Assembly (NCBI GenBank): GCA_016719945.1 | Contig: JADJYE010000017.1 | Location: 1 to 64,000 of the forward strand | Length of the DNA: 64,000 nucleotides | Source: Polyangiaceae bacterium | GTDB taxonomy: Bacteria > Myxococcota_A > Polyangia > Polyangiales > Polyangiaceae | Direction of reading: 5' to 3' | Part shown: in pieces, positions 54,353-63,969 of the stretch | Numbering within the stretch: position 1 is the stretch's first letter | How the letters are laid out: each line of letters begins with the position of its first letter | Translations under genes and position numbers: made by a program | Notes under the pieces: model-generated | Told to the model about the DNA's origin: nothing | Seen by the model: only the letters and a program-made list of their open reading frames with translations | The model's database searches: none

Positions 54353-57180
54353 TTCGCTTTCTTCAACAGCTCGAGCGACTGGCGGTTCGACGCGAGGCGA
54401 CGCTTCTTCAGGCCGAGCTCCTCGTGCGTCTGCGCGACGACCTCCTTCGGGGCCTTGTCGGCGAACGAGGGCAGCGCGAGCTTCTTCTCGAGGGCGACCA
54501 CGTCCTTGTCGTCGCTCTTGAGCGTGCGCTCGAGCCGCTCGATCTCCTTGTCGAGCTCCTCGATCGGCAGCAGCACCTCCACGTCGCGGACATAGTCGCG
54601 CGACTGGTAACGCACGTCCTCGTCGACGCCCTTCACGATCGACCCATCCGCGGACCCCGCCGTCTCCGATTGGGGCGCCGTGGCGAGGATGCGCGGGAAG
54701 CCGGGGCTGGTCTTCACCAGCACCTCGATCGCCACGCGCTCGCGCTCGAGCAGGGCGCGCCGCTCGGGCAGCGCGCTGCGCAGGCGCAGGTCGATCTGCA
54801 GCTGAGGCTTGATCTGGTGCTCGGTCCGCATCGAGCGAGCCTGCCCGATCACGTCCATCAAGATCTCCATCTCACGCTCGGCCTCGAGATCGGCGCGGCC
54901 GGTGGCGGCGGTCGGGTAGGGGGCAAGGGCGAGCGACACGGCGGAGCCGTCCGGCCGCGGGACCTTGTGCCAAAGCTCCTCGGTGATGAACGGGATGAAG
55001 GGGTGCAACAGGCGCAGGCTCGCCTCGAGCACGTAGGCGAGCACGTCGCGCCACTCCGTCTTGGCGGCCTCGTTCGAGCCTTGGAAGACCGGCTTCGACA
55101 GCTCGAGGTACCAGTCGCACAGCTCGTTCCAGAAGAAGCGGTAAGCGGCTTGGGTGGAGTCGTCGAGGCGGAAATCATCGATGCCGCGCTGCACGGTCTC
55201 GATGGTCGAGGCGAGGCGCGAGAGGATCCACCTCGTGCCGAGCTGCGTCGCCGCGGGCGGCGAGGAGCCCACCGTCGCGCCCTCGAGGTAGGGCAGGGCG
55301 AAGCGCGTCGCGTTCCAGAGCTTGTTGCAGAAGTGGCGGTACCCCTCGATCTTCTTCGGCGACAGCGGGATGCGCTTCGCCTGCGGCGAGTAGCTCGCGA
55401 GGGTGAAGCGGAGCGCGTCGGTCCCGTAGGCGGGGAAGCCGGAGCCCATTTGAGCCGCCGATGGGTACGCCTTCTTGAACTTCTTGAGCGCCTCCTCGAT
55501 CGGCGCGCCCGGCAGGGCCTTCTGCACGACGTCGTCGAAGGCGGCGCCGTAGATGAGGTCGAGCGGATCGATGACGTTGCCCTTCACCTTGCTCATCTTG
55601 TCGCCGGTCTCGTCCACGACGAGCCCGTGGAGCAGCACGCGCTTGAAGGGCGGCTTCCCCATGAAGTGGATGCCCATCATCATCATGCGGGCGACCCAGA
55701 AGAAGAGGATGTCGTAGCCCGTCTCGAGATCGCTCGCTGGGTAGAACTTCTCGAGGAGGTCCGTCTTGTCGGGCCAGCCGAGCGTCGAGAACGGCCACAG
55801 CGCGGACGAGAACCAGGTGTCGAGCACGTCCTCGTCTTGCCGGATCGACGCCGCGCCGCAGCCCCCACAGGCCACGAGCTTCTCGTCGCGCGTGACGGTC
55901 ACCTGGCCGCACGCGTCGCAGTAGTAGGCGGGGATGCGGTGGCCCCACCAGAGCTGCCGCGAGATGCACCAGTCGAGGATGTTGGAGAGGAAGTGGTCGT
56001 ACGTCTTGGCCCACTCCTCGGGGATGATCACGGTCTCGCCGGTGCGCACCGCCTCGAGGGCAGGGTCGGCGAGCGGCTTCATCTTCACGAACCACTGCGT
56101 GCTGATCATCGGCTCGACGACCGAGCCCGAGCGCTCGCTCCGGGGGAGCATCAGCTCGTGCGGCTTCGCGCCGCGCGCGAGGCCCTTCTCGTCGAGCGCC
56201 TTCTTCACGGCCTTGCGCGCGACGAAGCGATCGAGGCCGGCGAACGCGCCGCAGCGCTCGTTCATCTTGCCGTCGAGGTTCAGGATGTTGAGCTCCTCGA
56301 GCTTGTGGCGCTTGCCGGTCGCGAAGTCGTTCCAGTCGTGCGCCGGCGTCACCTTCACCGCGCCGGTGCCGAAGGTCATGTCGACCAGCTCCGCGTCGGT
56401 GATGATCGGCACCTTGCGGTCGACGAACGGGTGCACGAGGAACTTCCCGTGCAGGTGCTTGTAGCGCGCGTCGTCGGGGTGAACGGCCACCGCGGTGTCA
56501 CCGAGCATCGTCTCGGGGCGCGTGGTCGCGACGACGAGCTGTTCCGCCGAGCCCTCCACGGGGTACGCGAACATGAACAGCTCGCCGTTGGCGGGCTCGT
56601 TGTCGACCTCGAGGTTGGAGAGCACCGTCTGCGCCTCGCAGTCCCAGTGGACGAGGCGCGTGTCTCGGTAGATGAGGCCCTCCTCGTGCAGGCGGCAGAA
56701 CGCCTCACGAACGCCGCGCGACAGATCGGGGTCCATCGTGAACTTGGAGCGATCCCAGTCGGCGCTCACGCCGAGGGCGCGCTGCTGCTCGGCGATGCGC
56801 CCGCCGCTCTCGGCCTTCCACTGCCAGACCCGCTCGAGGAACGCCTCGCGGCCGAGGTCGTGGCGGGTCTTACCCTCGCGCTTGAGCTGGCGCTCGACGA
56901 CCGTCTGCGTCGCGATGCCGGCGTGATCGATGCCGGGCTGCCAGAGCGTGCAGAAGCCCGCCATGCGGTGGTAGCGCGTCAGGATGTCTTCCAGCGTGCA
57001 GAACAGCGCGTGGCCCATGTGCAGCGACCCCGTCACGTTCGGGGGCGGCATGGGCAGGACGTAGCGAGGCCGGGGGTCGGGCAGCTCGTCGCTAGCGGCG
57101 AAGACCCCGAGCTCGATCCAACGTTTCTCCCAATAAGCCTCGATCGGCTTCGGCTCGTAGCCCTTGGCAAGCTCGGTCAT
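54349..57180 (-). CDS. valS: Valyl-tRNA synthetase
   Basis: A 943-aa class I synthetase. The HIGH motif is in PPPNVTGSLHMGHAL and the KMSKS motif is DKMSKVKGNV. The CP1 editing domain follows (TTRPETMLGDTAVAVHPDD, PAHDWNDFATG). Zn-binding-type cysteines are present (CDACGQVTVTRDEKLVACGGCG). The anticodon-binding part and the usual C-terminal coiled coil (EELDKEIERLERTLKSDDKD) complete it. It charges tRNA-Val. The length is normal for the family. The gene is single and essential. Confidence 0.97.
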   Translation of the reverse strand: MTELAKGYEPKPIEAYWEKRWIELGVFAASDELPDPRPRYVLPMPPPNVTGSLHMGHALFCTLEDILTRYHRMAGFCTLWQPGIDHAGIATQTVVERQLKREGKTRHDLGREAFLERVWQWKAESGGRIAEQQRALGVSADWDRSKFTMDPDLSRGVREAFCRLHEEGLIYRDTRLVHWDCEAQTVLSNLEVDNEPANGELFMFAYPVEGSAEQLVVATTRPETMLGDTAVAVHPDDARYKHLHGKFLVHPFVDRKVPIITDAELVDMTFGTGAVKVTPAHDWNDFATGKRHKLEELNILNLDGKMNERCGAFAGLDRFVARKAVKKALDEKGLARGAKPHELMLPRSERSGSVVEPMISTQWFVKMKPLADPALEAVRTGETVIIPEEWAKTYDHFLSNILDWCISRQLWWGHRIPAYYCDACGQVTVTRDEKLVACGGCGAASIRQDEDVLDTWFSSALWPFSTLGWPDKTDLLEKFYPASDLETGYDILFFWVARMMMMGIHFMGKPPFKRVLLHGLVVDETGDKMSKVKGNVIDPLDLIYGAAFDDVVQKALPGAPIEEALKKFKKAYPSAAQMGSGFPAYGTDALRFTLASYSPQAKRIPLSPKKIEGYRHFCNKLWNATRFALPYLEGATVGSSPPAATQLGTRWILSRLASTIETVQRGIDDFRLDDSTQAAYRFFWNELCDWYLELSKPVFQGSNEAAKTEWRDVLAYVLEASLRLLHPFIPFITEELWHKVPRPDGSAVSLALAPYPTAATGRADLEAEREMEILMDVIGQARSMRTEHQIKPQLQIDLRLRSALPERRALLERERVAIEVLVKTSPGFPRILATAPQSETAGSADGSIVKGVDEDVRYQSRDYVRDVEVLLPIEELDKEIERLERTLKSDDKDVVALEKKLALPSFADKAPKEVVAQTHEELGLKKRRLASNRQSLELLKKAK

Positions 57181-57238
57181 GGTGCCCGTTTACCACGGAC
57201 GGCCCTGGCCGAGGCTTCCCGACGCTACTGACGCCGAC

Positions 57239-58095
57239 CTACTTCGTGAGGCGGGAGATCTCTTCCTTGATCAGCGTCTCGGCGAGGACGGGCACGACCT
57301 CCCACACGACCCTCTCGATGAGATCGCGCGACAGCGCCATGATCGCGTCGGCCTGCTCCTTCGAGAGGCCCATCTCGCCGACCTTGGCGGCGACCTGACC
57401 CGCCGCGGCGCTCATCGCGGCGCTCGCTGCCGCGGCCGGGGCCCGAGCGGGCGCGGCGCCGGGCGCGACGCCCTGGTGGGTCGCGACGTTCGCGGGGCGG
57501 GCCTGTGCCGCGGGAGCCGCGGGGGTCGGGGCAGGCGCCGCAGGCTTGGCGCCCCCGAAGCCACCCGACCCGAAGCCGGCGGTCTCGCCGCAGGCGCGGG
57601 CGCCGGCGCTGGGGCCGGTGCGGGGGCGGCCGCGCCGTAGCCGATCGTGCGGCTCTTGGCGGCGGGCGCCGCCGTCGAAGCGGGGGCAGCCGCCGCGGCA
57701 GGCGCCGGGGCAGGCGCCGCCGCACCTGCGGACGCGCCGCCGGACGCGAGCTTGTTCACGCGGTCGATGAGCTGCTGCGTGTCGAAGGGCTTGTCGATGT
57801 GGTCGTCGACGTGGGCTCCGGCGCCCTTGCCCGCGTCGAACGGGTTCTGGCGCGACGACAGGAACAGAAGGGGCGTGCCCGGCGACGCCGACTTCAGCTG
57901 CTCGGCGACCTTGTAGCCGTCCCCATCGAGCGAGTTGTCGCAGATGATGACGCCGACTCCACCCCCGCGGACCCGACCGAGCGCTTCCTCTCCCGAGCCG
58001 ACCGTCATCAGTTGGAAGTCGGTGCCAGCGAAGGTGATCTCCAAGATCTTTCGCATGGTCGCGCTGTCATCGACGGCGAGGATGGTCGTGGCCAC
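57239..58095 (-). CDS. CheY-like response regulator with Ala/Pro linker and C-terminal helical domain; frameshifted
   Basis: GTG 58095 has AAGGAG eight bases upstream. The receiver domain (residues 1-120) has ILAVDDSATMRKILEI with the acidic pocket, IICDNSLDGDG with the phospho-Asp, LFLSSRQ and HIDKPFD with Lys. An Ala/Pro linker follows. Near 57586 (GCGGCGAGACC) the frame must shift by -1 to reach ETAGFGSGGFGGAKPAAPAP and the end MSAAAGQVAAKVGEMGLSKE...LIERVVWEVVPVLAETLIKE, stopping at TAG 57239. Read straight, the first frame ends at 57412 with an Arg/Pro-rich misread tail. That C-terminal helix recurs, from memory, in myxobacterial regulators. One lost G could be real or a sequencing error. 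Confidence 0.75.
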
Positions 58096-58411
58096 GTGGG
58101 GAGGCTCCTTCGGCAGAGGATCGTCGCGGGATCGAGCCACGCGACGAAATGAGTACGACGAGGCCTGGCATCATCCGGTCCCGGGGTCGTTTCTGTCAAC
58201 ATATGCGCCCGGACGCGGAGCCCGCAGGCTCACCCATGGACGAAACCTGAACGACGTCTCGACGTAAGCGGACATAGAGTTCCGCTCTTGCTCCCCACCG
58301 TCCTACAACCTGCCACTTTTCGGGGTCGCCGCCCCACCTTGGCCGCGAGGCCTTGCGGCCGCGGCCCGCGCTCCATACGGCCCGAGCTCCGACCGGAGAA
58401 GAGGTGAGCTC
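58096..58411. other. Intergenic region between divergent regulator and efflux genes
   Basis: This 316-base gap must hold promoters for the response regulator (minus) and the TolC-DevCAB operon (plus). A GGCCGC...GCGGCC inverted repeat lies at about 58340-58365. GAGGTG lies seven bases before ATG 58412. I see no ORF with coding character and no clear -10/-35 pair. Confidence 0.5.
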
Positions 58412-59761
58412 ATGAGGCGTGGCACGTGCGCGTGGTTGATGTCTGGGATGCTCTCGTGGGCGGCGGTCGCGACGGCCGAGGAGCCAGCTCCTGGAGGCGC
58501 GGTGTCGGCGTCACCCCCGGGCGCCACGGTCTCCGCCCCGCTCCCGCCGCTCGCAGAGTTCGTCGCGGCCGCCCGCAGTAAGGCGCCCGCGACCCTCGAG
58601 GCGGAGGCCGTGCTCGAGCAGCGCAAGGCGGAGAAGGAGCAGGCCATCCTCTCCGTGCTCCCGGTCTTCACCGCGTCCGCCTCGTACACGCGCAACCAAT
58701 ACGAGTCGGCCGTCGATATCCCGACCGGTGGGGGCGCGGTGGAGACCGTCGTGGTGGCGCCCCACGACCAGCTCGACGCCGCTCTGCGACTCGACGTCTT
58801 CTTGCTCGACGCGCGAGCGTTCTACCGCATCGGGGCGGCTGACGCCCGGATCGACTCGGCCGCGCTGACGTCGTCGGCGACCCAGCGCGAGGTCGAGAGG
58901 GCGGTCACGCTCGCCTACTACCAGCGGGTCGCGGCCGAGGCCGTCGAGCGGAGCGCGGAGCGCGCCGTGACCGTCGCCGACGAGAACAAGAAGGTCGTGC
59001 AGGCGCGGCGCGAGGCCGAGGTCGCGTCCGACCTCGACCTCGAGCGGGCCAGCGCCGCCGTCGATCGAGCCAAGCAGACCCTCGCGGAGGCGCGGCTCCA
59101 GCGGTCGCTCGCGACCCGCAAGCTCAAGAGCCTCTCGGGCAAGGACGCGACGGGCACCGCACCTCCTCTCGCCGCCGATCTCGGACCGGGGGTCCCGCTC
59201 AGCACCCTCGAGGGCAAAGAGGCGAACCAACCCCTGGTGAAGTCCGCGAAGCAGGACGTACGCGCCGCCGAGATCCAACAGACCTCCTCGTGGCTCGTGC
59301 TGGTCCCCCGCGTCTCGGCCTTCGCGCAGGAGCGCTTCTCGAACGCGACCGGCTTCGGGGGTGAGGTCGCGACGTGGTCCGTCGGAGTCGTGGCGGAGTG
59401 GAGGCTCGACCCTGCCGCGATCGGCGCCGCGCGCACCGACGCCGCGGTGACGCGGCTCGCCGAGGCTCGCTACGCCAAGCTCACCCAAGACGCCAAGGAC
59501 GCGATCGAGGACGCCTGGCTCGAGGTCGCGGCGCGCCGCGAGGCTGCCTTGGCGGCCCGCAGCGAGGAGGTCGCAGCGAAGAAGGCCGCCTCCGTCGCGA
59601 AGAGCCTGTACGAGGTGAACAAGGCTTCGCAGCTCGACGTGATCCTCGCGGACCGCGACGTGCTTTCGGCCGAGGTCGCGAGGGTCCAGGCCGACGCGAA
59701 CCTCGAGCTCGCGCGCGCGAACCTCCGCCTGGTCTCCGAGCCAGCCGAGGGCGGGCCATGA
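58412..59761 (+). CDS. TolC-family outer-membrane efflux protein
   Basis: ATG 58412, with a signal peptide ending VATAEE; 449 aa. It shows the two-fold helical TolC pattern: LPPLAEFVAAARSKAPATLE, YYQRVAAEAVERSAERAVTV, NKKVVQARREAEVASDLDLE and the second half TDAAVTRLAEARYAKLTQDA, LYEVNKASQLDVILADRDVL. It is the outer-membrane channel for the ABC pump encoded by the next three genes. The stop overlaps the permease start (ATGA at 59758). Confidence 0.9.
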   Translation: MRRGTCAWLMSGMLSWAAVATAEEPAPGGAVSASPPGATVSAPLPPLAEFVAAARSKAPATLEAEAVLEQRKAEKEQAILSVLPVFTASASYTRNQYESAVDIPTGGGAVETVVVAPHDQLDAALRLDVFLLDARAFYRIGAADARIDSAALTSSATQREVERAVTLAYYQRVAAEAVERSAERAVTVADENKKVVQARREAEVASDLDLERASAAVDRAKQTLAEARLQRSLATRKLKSLSGKDATGTAPPLAADLGPGVPLSTLEGKEANQPLVKSAKQDVRAAEIQQTSSWLVLVPRVSAFAQERFSNATGFGGEVATWSVGVVAEWRLDPAAIGAARTDAAVTRLAEARYAKLTQDAKDAIEDAWLEVAARREAALAARSEEVAAKKAASVAKSLYEVNKASQLDVILADRDVLSAEVARVQADANLELARANLRLVSEPAEGGP

Positions 59762-60918
59762 CGGCGAGCCCCGCGCTGCCACGCCTGGCTCGCTGGCGCG
59801 TCCTCGCGGAGCTCGGGCTCCGCATGATGCTCCACGACAAGGCGAAGCTCGTGGGGACGCTCATGGGGGTGATCTTCGCGGTGGTGCTCGGTGTGCAGCA
59901 GCTCTCGATCTTGTTCGGGCTGCTGCAGAAGAACACCATGTTCATCGACAACTCGGCGGCCGACCTTTGGATCGTCCCGCCTGGGACGACTACGCTGCAG
60001 ACCGGCGGGCTGATGTCCGACGGGGTGCTCGCGCGAGCCCGCTCGACCGAGGGCGTCGCCCTGGCCGAGCCCTTGCTCTTTCAGACGGCGACGCTCAAGA
60101 AGCCGAGCGGCGGGACGGAGCCCGTGACGCTGGTGGGCACGTCTCTGCCCGCCCGACTCGGAGGGCCCTGGAACTTCGTGGCGGGTGGCCCCGAGGTGCT
60201 CGAGCAGCCCGACACGGTCGTGTTCGAGGACTCGGAGCGAGAGAAGTATGGCGGCCTCGATGTCGGCAGCGTCCGTGAGCTCGCCGGCCAGCGCGTGAGG
60301 GTGGGCGGGTTCACCTGGGGGCTGTTGCCGTTCGGGCCCGCCTACGCCTTCACCGAGCTGGGCCACGCGCGCGATCTCACGGGCGTGCCCGCCGACAAGA
60401 TGAGCTTCGTGCTCGTCAAGGTGCGGCCAGGGCAGGACGTCGACGCCGTGAAGGCGCGCCTCGCCGAGCGGATCCCGGAGCTGACCGTGGTGACCCGCAG
60501 CGAGTACTCCCGGAGCGTCGTCATCACGCTCCTCAAGGAGCAGCTCGGCGCCTCGTTCGCGACCTCCACCTCGTTCGGGCTCATCATCGGCTTCGTCATC
60601 GTCGCGCTCTCCATGTTCTCGAGCGTGCTCGACAACCTCCGCGAGTTCGGGACGCTCAAGGCGATCGGCTGCACGAACCTCGACCTCGCCCTGCTCCTCT
60701 TCTGCCAAGCCGCGCTCTACGCGCTCGCTGGGTCGCTGATCGGCCTCGGCCTGGTGGGTCAGATGGCGGAGGGGATCCGCGGGCCCAAGCTGGTGCCCAT
60801 CGTCCCGCCCGTGCTCCTGGCGATCGTGCCGGCCCTCATGCTCGTCGTGTGCGTGGTCGCGTCGACCCTCGCGCTGTCGAGGATCCGCAAGCTCGAGCCC
60901 GGGATGGTGTTCCGATGA
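59758..60918 (+). CDS. ABC transporter permease (DevC/FtsX-MacB-like)
   Basis: ATG 59758; 386 aa. There is an N-terminal membrane helix (LVGTLMGVIFAVVLGVQQLS), a periplasmic domain of about 220 aa (TMFIDNSAADLWIVPPGTTT) and three C-terminal helices (TSFGLIIGFVIVALSMFSSV, LFCQAALYALAGSLIGLG, LLAIVPALMLVVCVVASTLA). LREFGTLKAIGCT is the FtsX/MacB coupling segment, and the layout follows DevC of glycolipid exporters. It works with the ATPase and the HlyD-type adaptor. It overlaps both neighbours. Confidence 0.9.
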   Translation: MTASPALPRLARWRVLAELGLRMMLHDKAKLVGTLMGVIFAVVLGVQQLSILFGLLQKNTMFIDNSAADLWIVPPGTTTLQTGGLMSDGVLARARSTEGVALAEPLLFQTATLKKPSGGTEPVTLVGTSLPARLGGPWNFVAGGPEVLEQPDTVVFEDSEREKYGGLDVGSVRELAGQRVRVGGFTWGLLPFGPAYAFTELGHARDLTGVPADKMSFVLVKVRPGQDVDAVKARLAERIPELTVVTRSEYSRSVVITLLKEQLGASFATSTSFGLIIGFVIVALSMFSSVLDNLREFGTLKAIGCTNLDLALLLFCQAALYALAGSLIGLGLVGQMAEGIRGPKLVPIVPPVLLAIVPALMLVVCVVASTLALSRIRKLEPGMVFR

Positions 60919-61616
60919 CGACCGAGCAGGCGATCCGAGCGCGTGGCGTGACGAAGGTCTTTGGGGCTGGAGGCCTCGAGTACCACGCGCTGCGGGGCAT
61001 CGACGTCGACGTCGCTCGTGGCGAGTTTCTGATGCTTGCGGGCCCCTCGGGGAGCGGGAAGACCACGCTGCTGTCAATCGTGGGCTGCGTGCTCGCGGCG
61101 ACCAGCGGCTCGGTGCACCTGTTCGGCGAGGACGTCACCGCGCTCGCGCCGAGTCGGTTGCCCGACCTTCGCCTGCGTCGGATCGGCTTCATCTTCCAGG
61201 GGCACAACCTCATCGCGTCGCTGTCGGCGCGAGAGAACGTGGCCCTCGTCGCCAGGATGCAAGGCTTCGGCAAGCAGGAGGCGGGTCGCCGAGCCGAGGC
61301 GCTGCTCGACCGGGTGGGGCTCGGCGACAAGGTCGACAACCTCCCGGCCCAGCTCTCGGGTGGACAGCGGCAGCGCGTGGCGATCGCGCGCGCGCTCGCG
61401 GGGGAGCCGCCGCTCGTGCTCGCCGACGAGCCGACCGCCGCGCTGGACGCGCAGAGCGGTCTCGGCGTCACGGAGCTCTTGCGCGAGCTGTGCCGCGAGC
61501 ATGGTCGCACGGTCGTCGTCGTCACCCACGACAGCCGCATCTTTCACCTCGCGGATCGGATGGTCCACATCGAGGATGGCCGCATCGTGGAGCCGCTGCT
61601 GGAGCAAGCGTCATGA
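60915..61616 (+). CDS. ABC transporter ATP-binding protein (DevA/LolD-like)
   Basis: ATG 60915 overlaps the permease stop; the frame open upstream is not used. The 233-aa protein has Walker A GPSGSGKTT, the Q-loop IFQGHNLIA, signature LSGGQRQRVAIARAL, Walker B LVLADEPTAALDA with Glu, and the switch His VVTHDSRIFH. It is the ATPase of a MacB/LolD-type mechanotransmitter pump. Confidence 0.94.
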   Translation: MTTEQAIRARGVTKVFGAGGLEYHALRGIDVDVARGEFLMLAGPSGSGKTTLLSIVGCVLAATSGSVHLFGEDVTALAPSRLPDLRLRRIGFIFQGHNLIASLSARENVALVARMQGFGKQEAGRRAEALLDRVGLGDKVDNLPAQLSGGQRQRVAIARALAGEPPLVLADEPTAALDAQSGLGVTELLRELCREHGRTVVVVTHDSRIFHLADRMVHIEDGRIVEPLLEQAS

Positions 61617-62699
61617 CCCATCGAAAGCTCAAGGTTCGCTGGTCTTTGTGGCTGTCTTTCGCGATCCTCGGCCTCGCTGCAGCCAGCGTCGGGAGGAGGC
61701 GCTCGCCAGCGGCTCGCCCACCGAGCCTCGCGAGTCCGACGAGCGGAGCTCGGAGCGCCAGCTCTCGGGCCCTGAGGACGAAGCTGTTCGTGCCCGAAGG
61801 CCCGCACGTCGGCGGACAAGGAGTGGTCGAGCCCGCGGATCGCGAGACGAAGGTGGCGGCCGCTGTGTCGGGCCGCGTCGCGAAGGTCCACGTGAAGGAG
61901 GGCCAGCGCGTGAAGGCAGACGAGGTGCTGGTCGAGCTCGAGTCCGCGGTAGAGCGCGCGGCCCTCGCGGCTGCGCTCGCGGACGTCGAACGCGATAGGG
62001 CCGAGCTCGATCGGCTCAAGAACGGACCCCGCTGGGAAGACCGCCTTGCCGCCGCCGCGGACTCGCAGGCCGCGGCCGCCAAGGTGGAGCAGACGCGGGG
62101 GATCCTCTCGCGGCTCGAGAAGGCGCAGCAAGGCGGAGGGGCCACGGGGGACGAGGTCGATCGCGCAGCGAAGCAGCTCGCGCAGGACGTCGCGAGCGCC
62201 GAGGCCGCTGCCGCCCGCGCCAAGGGGTTCTCGTCCTCTCGGTCCGAGGACATCGCGGCCGCTCTGGCGCGTGTGGAGGCGTCGAAGGCGAGGGCCGAGG
62301 AGGCCAGGGCGCGGCTCGACCAGCGGGTGGTGCGCTCGCCGATCGACGCCGAGGTGCTCGAGATCAAGGTGCGCGCCGGCGAGCTCACCCAACCAGGCAG
62401 CGACCACCTGGTGACGATCGGGGACACGCGGACGCTCCGCGTGCGCATCGACATCGATGAGCGCGACATCGCGAAGATCGAGCGGCGCGCTCGTCAGGGT
62501 GCGGCTCGTCGCGCAGCCCGGCTCCGAGCTGCTGGGGAAGGTGGTCGAGATCGGCCGGCGGATGGGCCGCAAGAACGTGCGCTCGGACGACCCAGTCGAG
62601 CGCAGCGACTCGAAGATCCTCGAGGTCGTGGCCGAGCTGTCGGACCCTGGGCCGCTCGTGATCGGGCAGCGGGTCGTTGGGTTCGTCGCGGTGCCGTGA
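61613..62699 (+). CDS. HlyD/DevB-like periplasmic adaptor, frameshifted near its 3' end
   Basis: ATG 61613 overlaps the ATPase stop. There is a membrane anchor at residues 11-24 (WLSFAILGLAAASVG), then the lipoyl domain (ETKVAAAVSGRVAKVHVKEG), a long coiled coil (LEKAQQGGGATGDEVDRAAK) and the second lipoyl half (VVRSPIDAEVLEIKVRAGEL). Near 62480-62490 (GAGCGGCGCGCTCGTC) one base too many or two too few moves the true continuation into another frame: LVRVRLVAQPGSELLGKVVE...VIGQRVVGFVAVP, with stop at 62699. The original frame runs on, meaningless, into the next gene. It completes the tripartite TolC-DevCAB-type pump if the shift is a sequencing artefact. Confidence 0.82.
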
Positions 62700-62746
62700 G
62701 CTGGGCCGCGCGGGCGCGGCGCATGCCTCGTGCTAGCGTCCGGCCG

Positions 62747-63889
62747 ATGAGAGGTCGCCTCGCCTCGAGCGCCGCCGTGCTGATGCTGGGCCTCGCTTGC
62801 CACGTGGAGCCGATGGTGCTGGCGCCGTGTGAAGACCCGAGCGCGCCGTGCTGGGCCGTTCGGCGAGAGACCCCGATCGCGGACGCGCAAGGCGACGGCG
62901 TCACTCGCTTCTTCGCGGTCGGGGACATGGGCCAGCCCGACGCGACGAAGCTGGGCTTGTCTGCTGGCGCTGCGCACGTCGCGTCCCTCGTGCAGGCGGT
63001 GTGCGCGCGCCGAGGGGGATGCGACTTCGGCGTCATGCTCGGCGACAACGTCTACCCGAAGGGGATCGAGGGTGAGCCCCAAGCACGGTTCTTCAGCGAG
63101 CTGTCGCGGCGCTACTCGAACGACTGGACCCTCCCCCTCGTCTACGTGCTCGGCAACCACGACTACGATCCCTATTTCGCGCAGACGACGCGCGCGCGGG
63201 CGGAGCTCGAGCTGATCGCGAGGCTCCACGACGCACACGGGGGCGTGATCCGCGGGCGCGCCCACTTCTTCGACCTCTCGGCCGACCACGTCGACCTGTT
63301 CGCGTGGGACACGAACTACCTCGTCCACGCCTGCGGCGCTGCGGTCGGAGGGAGCCCGTCGTGCGTCGACTCCGGCGACGCCGCGCTCCGCGCCATCGAG
63401 CGGTCCGACGCGCCGTTCAAGGTCTGGCTCGGACACCACCCCATCCGCTCGAACGGAGAGCACGGCGACGCTGGCGAGCTCGAAGAGTGCCTCGCGCCGT
63501 GGGCCTGCGTAGGGATCTGGTCGGGGATGGGCCTTCGCCAGCTCGCGCTGCGGCACGTGGTAGGGAAGGCCGACCTCACGCTGTCGGGGCACGACCATGC
63601 GCTGCAGGTGTTCTCGGCCCCCGAGCTGCGTGGGACCGCCCTCGTCGTCAGCGGAGCAGGGGCGAAGACCACCCCGCTCGGCCGCGAAGAGCGCCGCGGC
63701 GCCGCTTGGCTCGCGGAGGCGATGCTCGGCTTCACGCTGGTCGAGGTTACCCAAGATCGCCTCACGGTGACCGTCTACGGGACGCCGGTCGCGGCGGGGG
63801 AGGTGCCCCTCGAGCTGCCCGAGGGCGCCGACCCTCAGCCCCTGTTCGTCATGCACAAGGACCGGGGCGGCGCGTGGGTGCGCGACTGA
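62747..63889 (+). CDS. Metallophosphoesterase lipoprotein (purple-acid-phosphatase-like)
   Basis: ATG 62747 gives MRGRLASSAAVLMLGLAC, a good lipoprotein signal; ATG 62723 is an alternative. The 380-aa product has all five calcineurin-type blocks: FAVGDMGQ, MLGDNVYPKG, LGNHDYD, WLGHHPIRSNGEH and LSGHDHALQ. Spacing resembles tartrate-resistant acid phosphatases. The enzyme would be a di-metal phosphatase in the envelope; the substrate is unknown. Extra Cys pairs (CEDPSAPCWAV, CARRGGC) may form disulphides. Confidence 0.9.
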   Translation: MRGRLASSAAVLMLGLACHVEPMVLAPCEDPSAPCWAVRRETPIADAQGDGVTRFFAVGDMGQPDATKLGLSAGAAHVASLVQAVCARRGGCDFGVMLGDNVYPKGIEGEPQARFFSELSRRYSNDWTLPLVYVLGNHDYDPYFAQTTRARAELELIARLHDAHGGVIRGRAHFFDLSADHVDLFAWDTNYLVHACGAAVGGSPSCVDSGDAALRAIERSDAPFKVWLGHHPIRSNGEHGDAGELEECLAPWACVGIWSGMGLRQLALRHVVGKADLTLSGHDHALQVFSAPELRGTALVVSGAGAKTTPLGREERRGAAWLAEAMLGFTLVEVTQDRLTVTVYGTPVAAGEVPLELPEGADPQPLFVMHKDRGGAWVRD

Positions 63890-63969
63890 GCGCGACGGCG
63901 CCGCCCGCTGCTCGGGCTTCGCTCTCGTGCGGCGCTCGGGTCACGACGCGAGTAAGCTACGCGCGCCGC

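Noticed and set aside
61490..63889. 799-codon frame joining adaptor and phosphoesterase as a fusion
   Set aside because: A frameshift in the HlyD gene removes its stop; the middle is misread and the lipoprotein signal at 62747 shows a separate gene.
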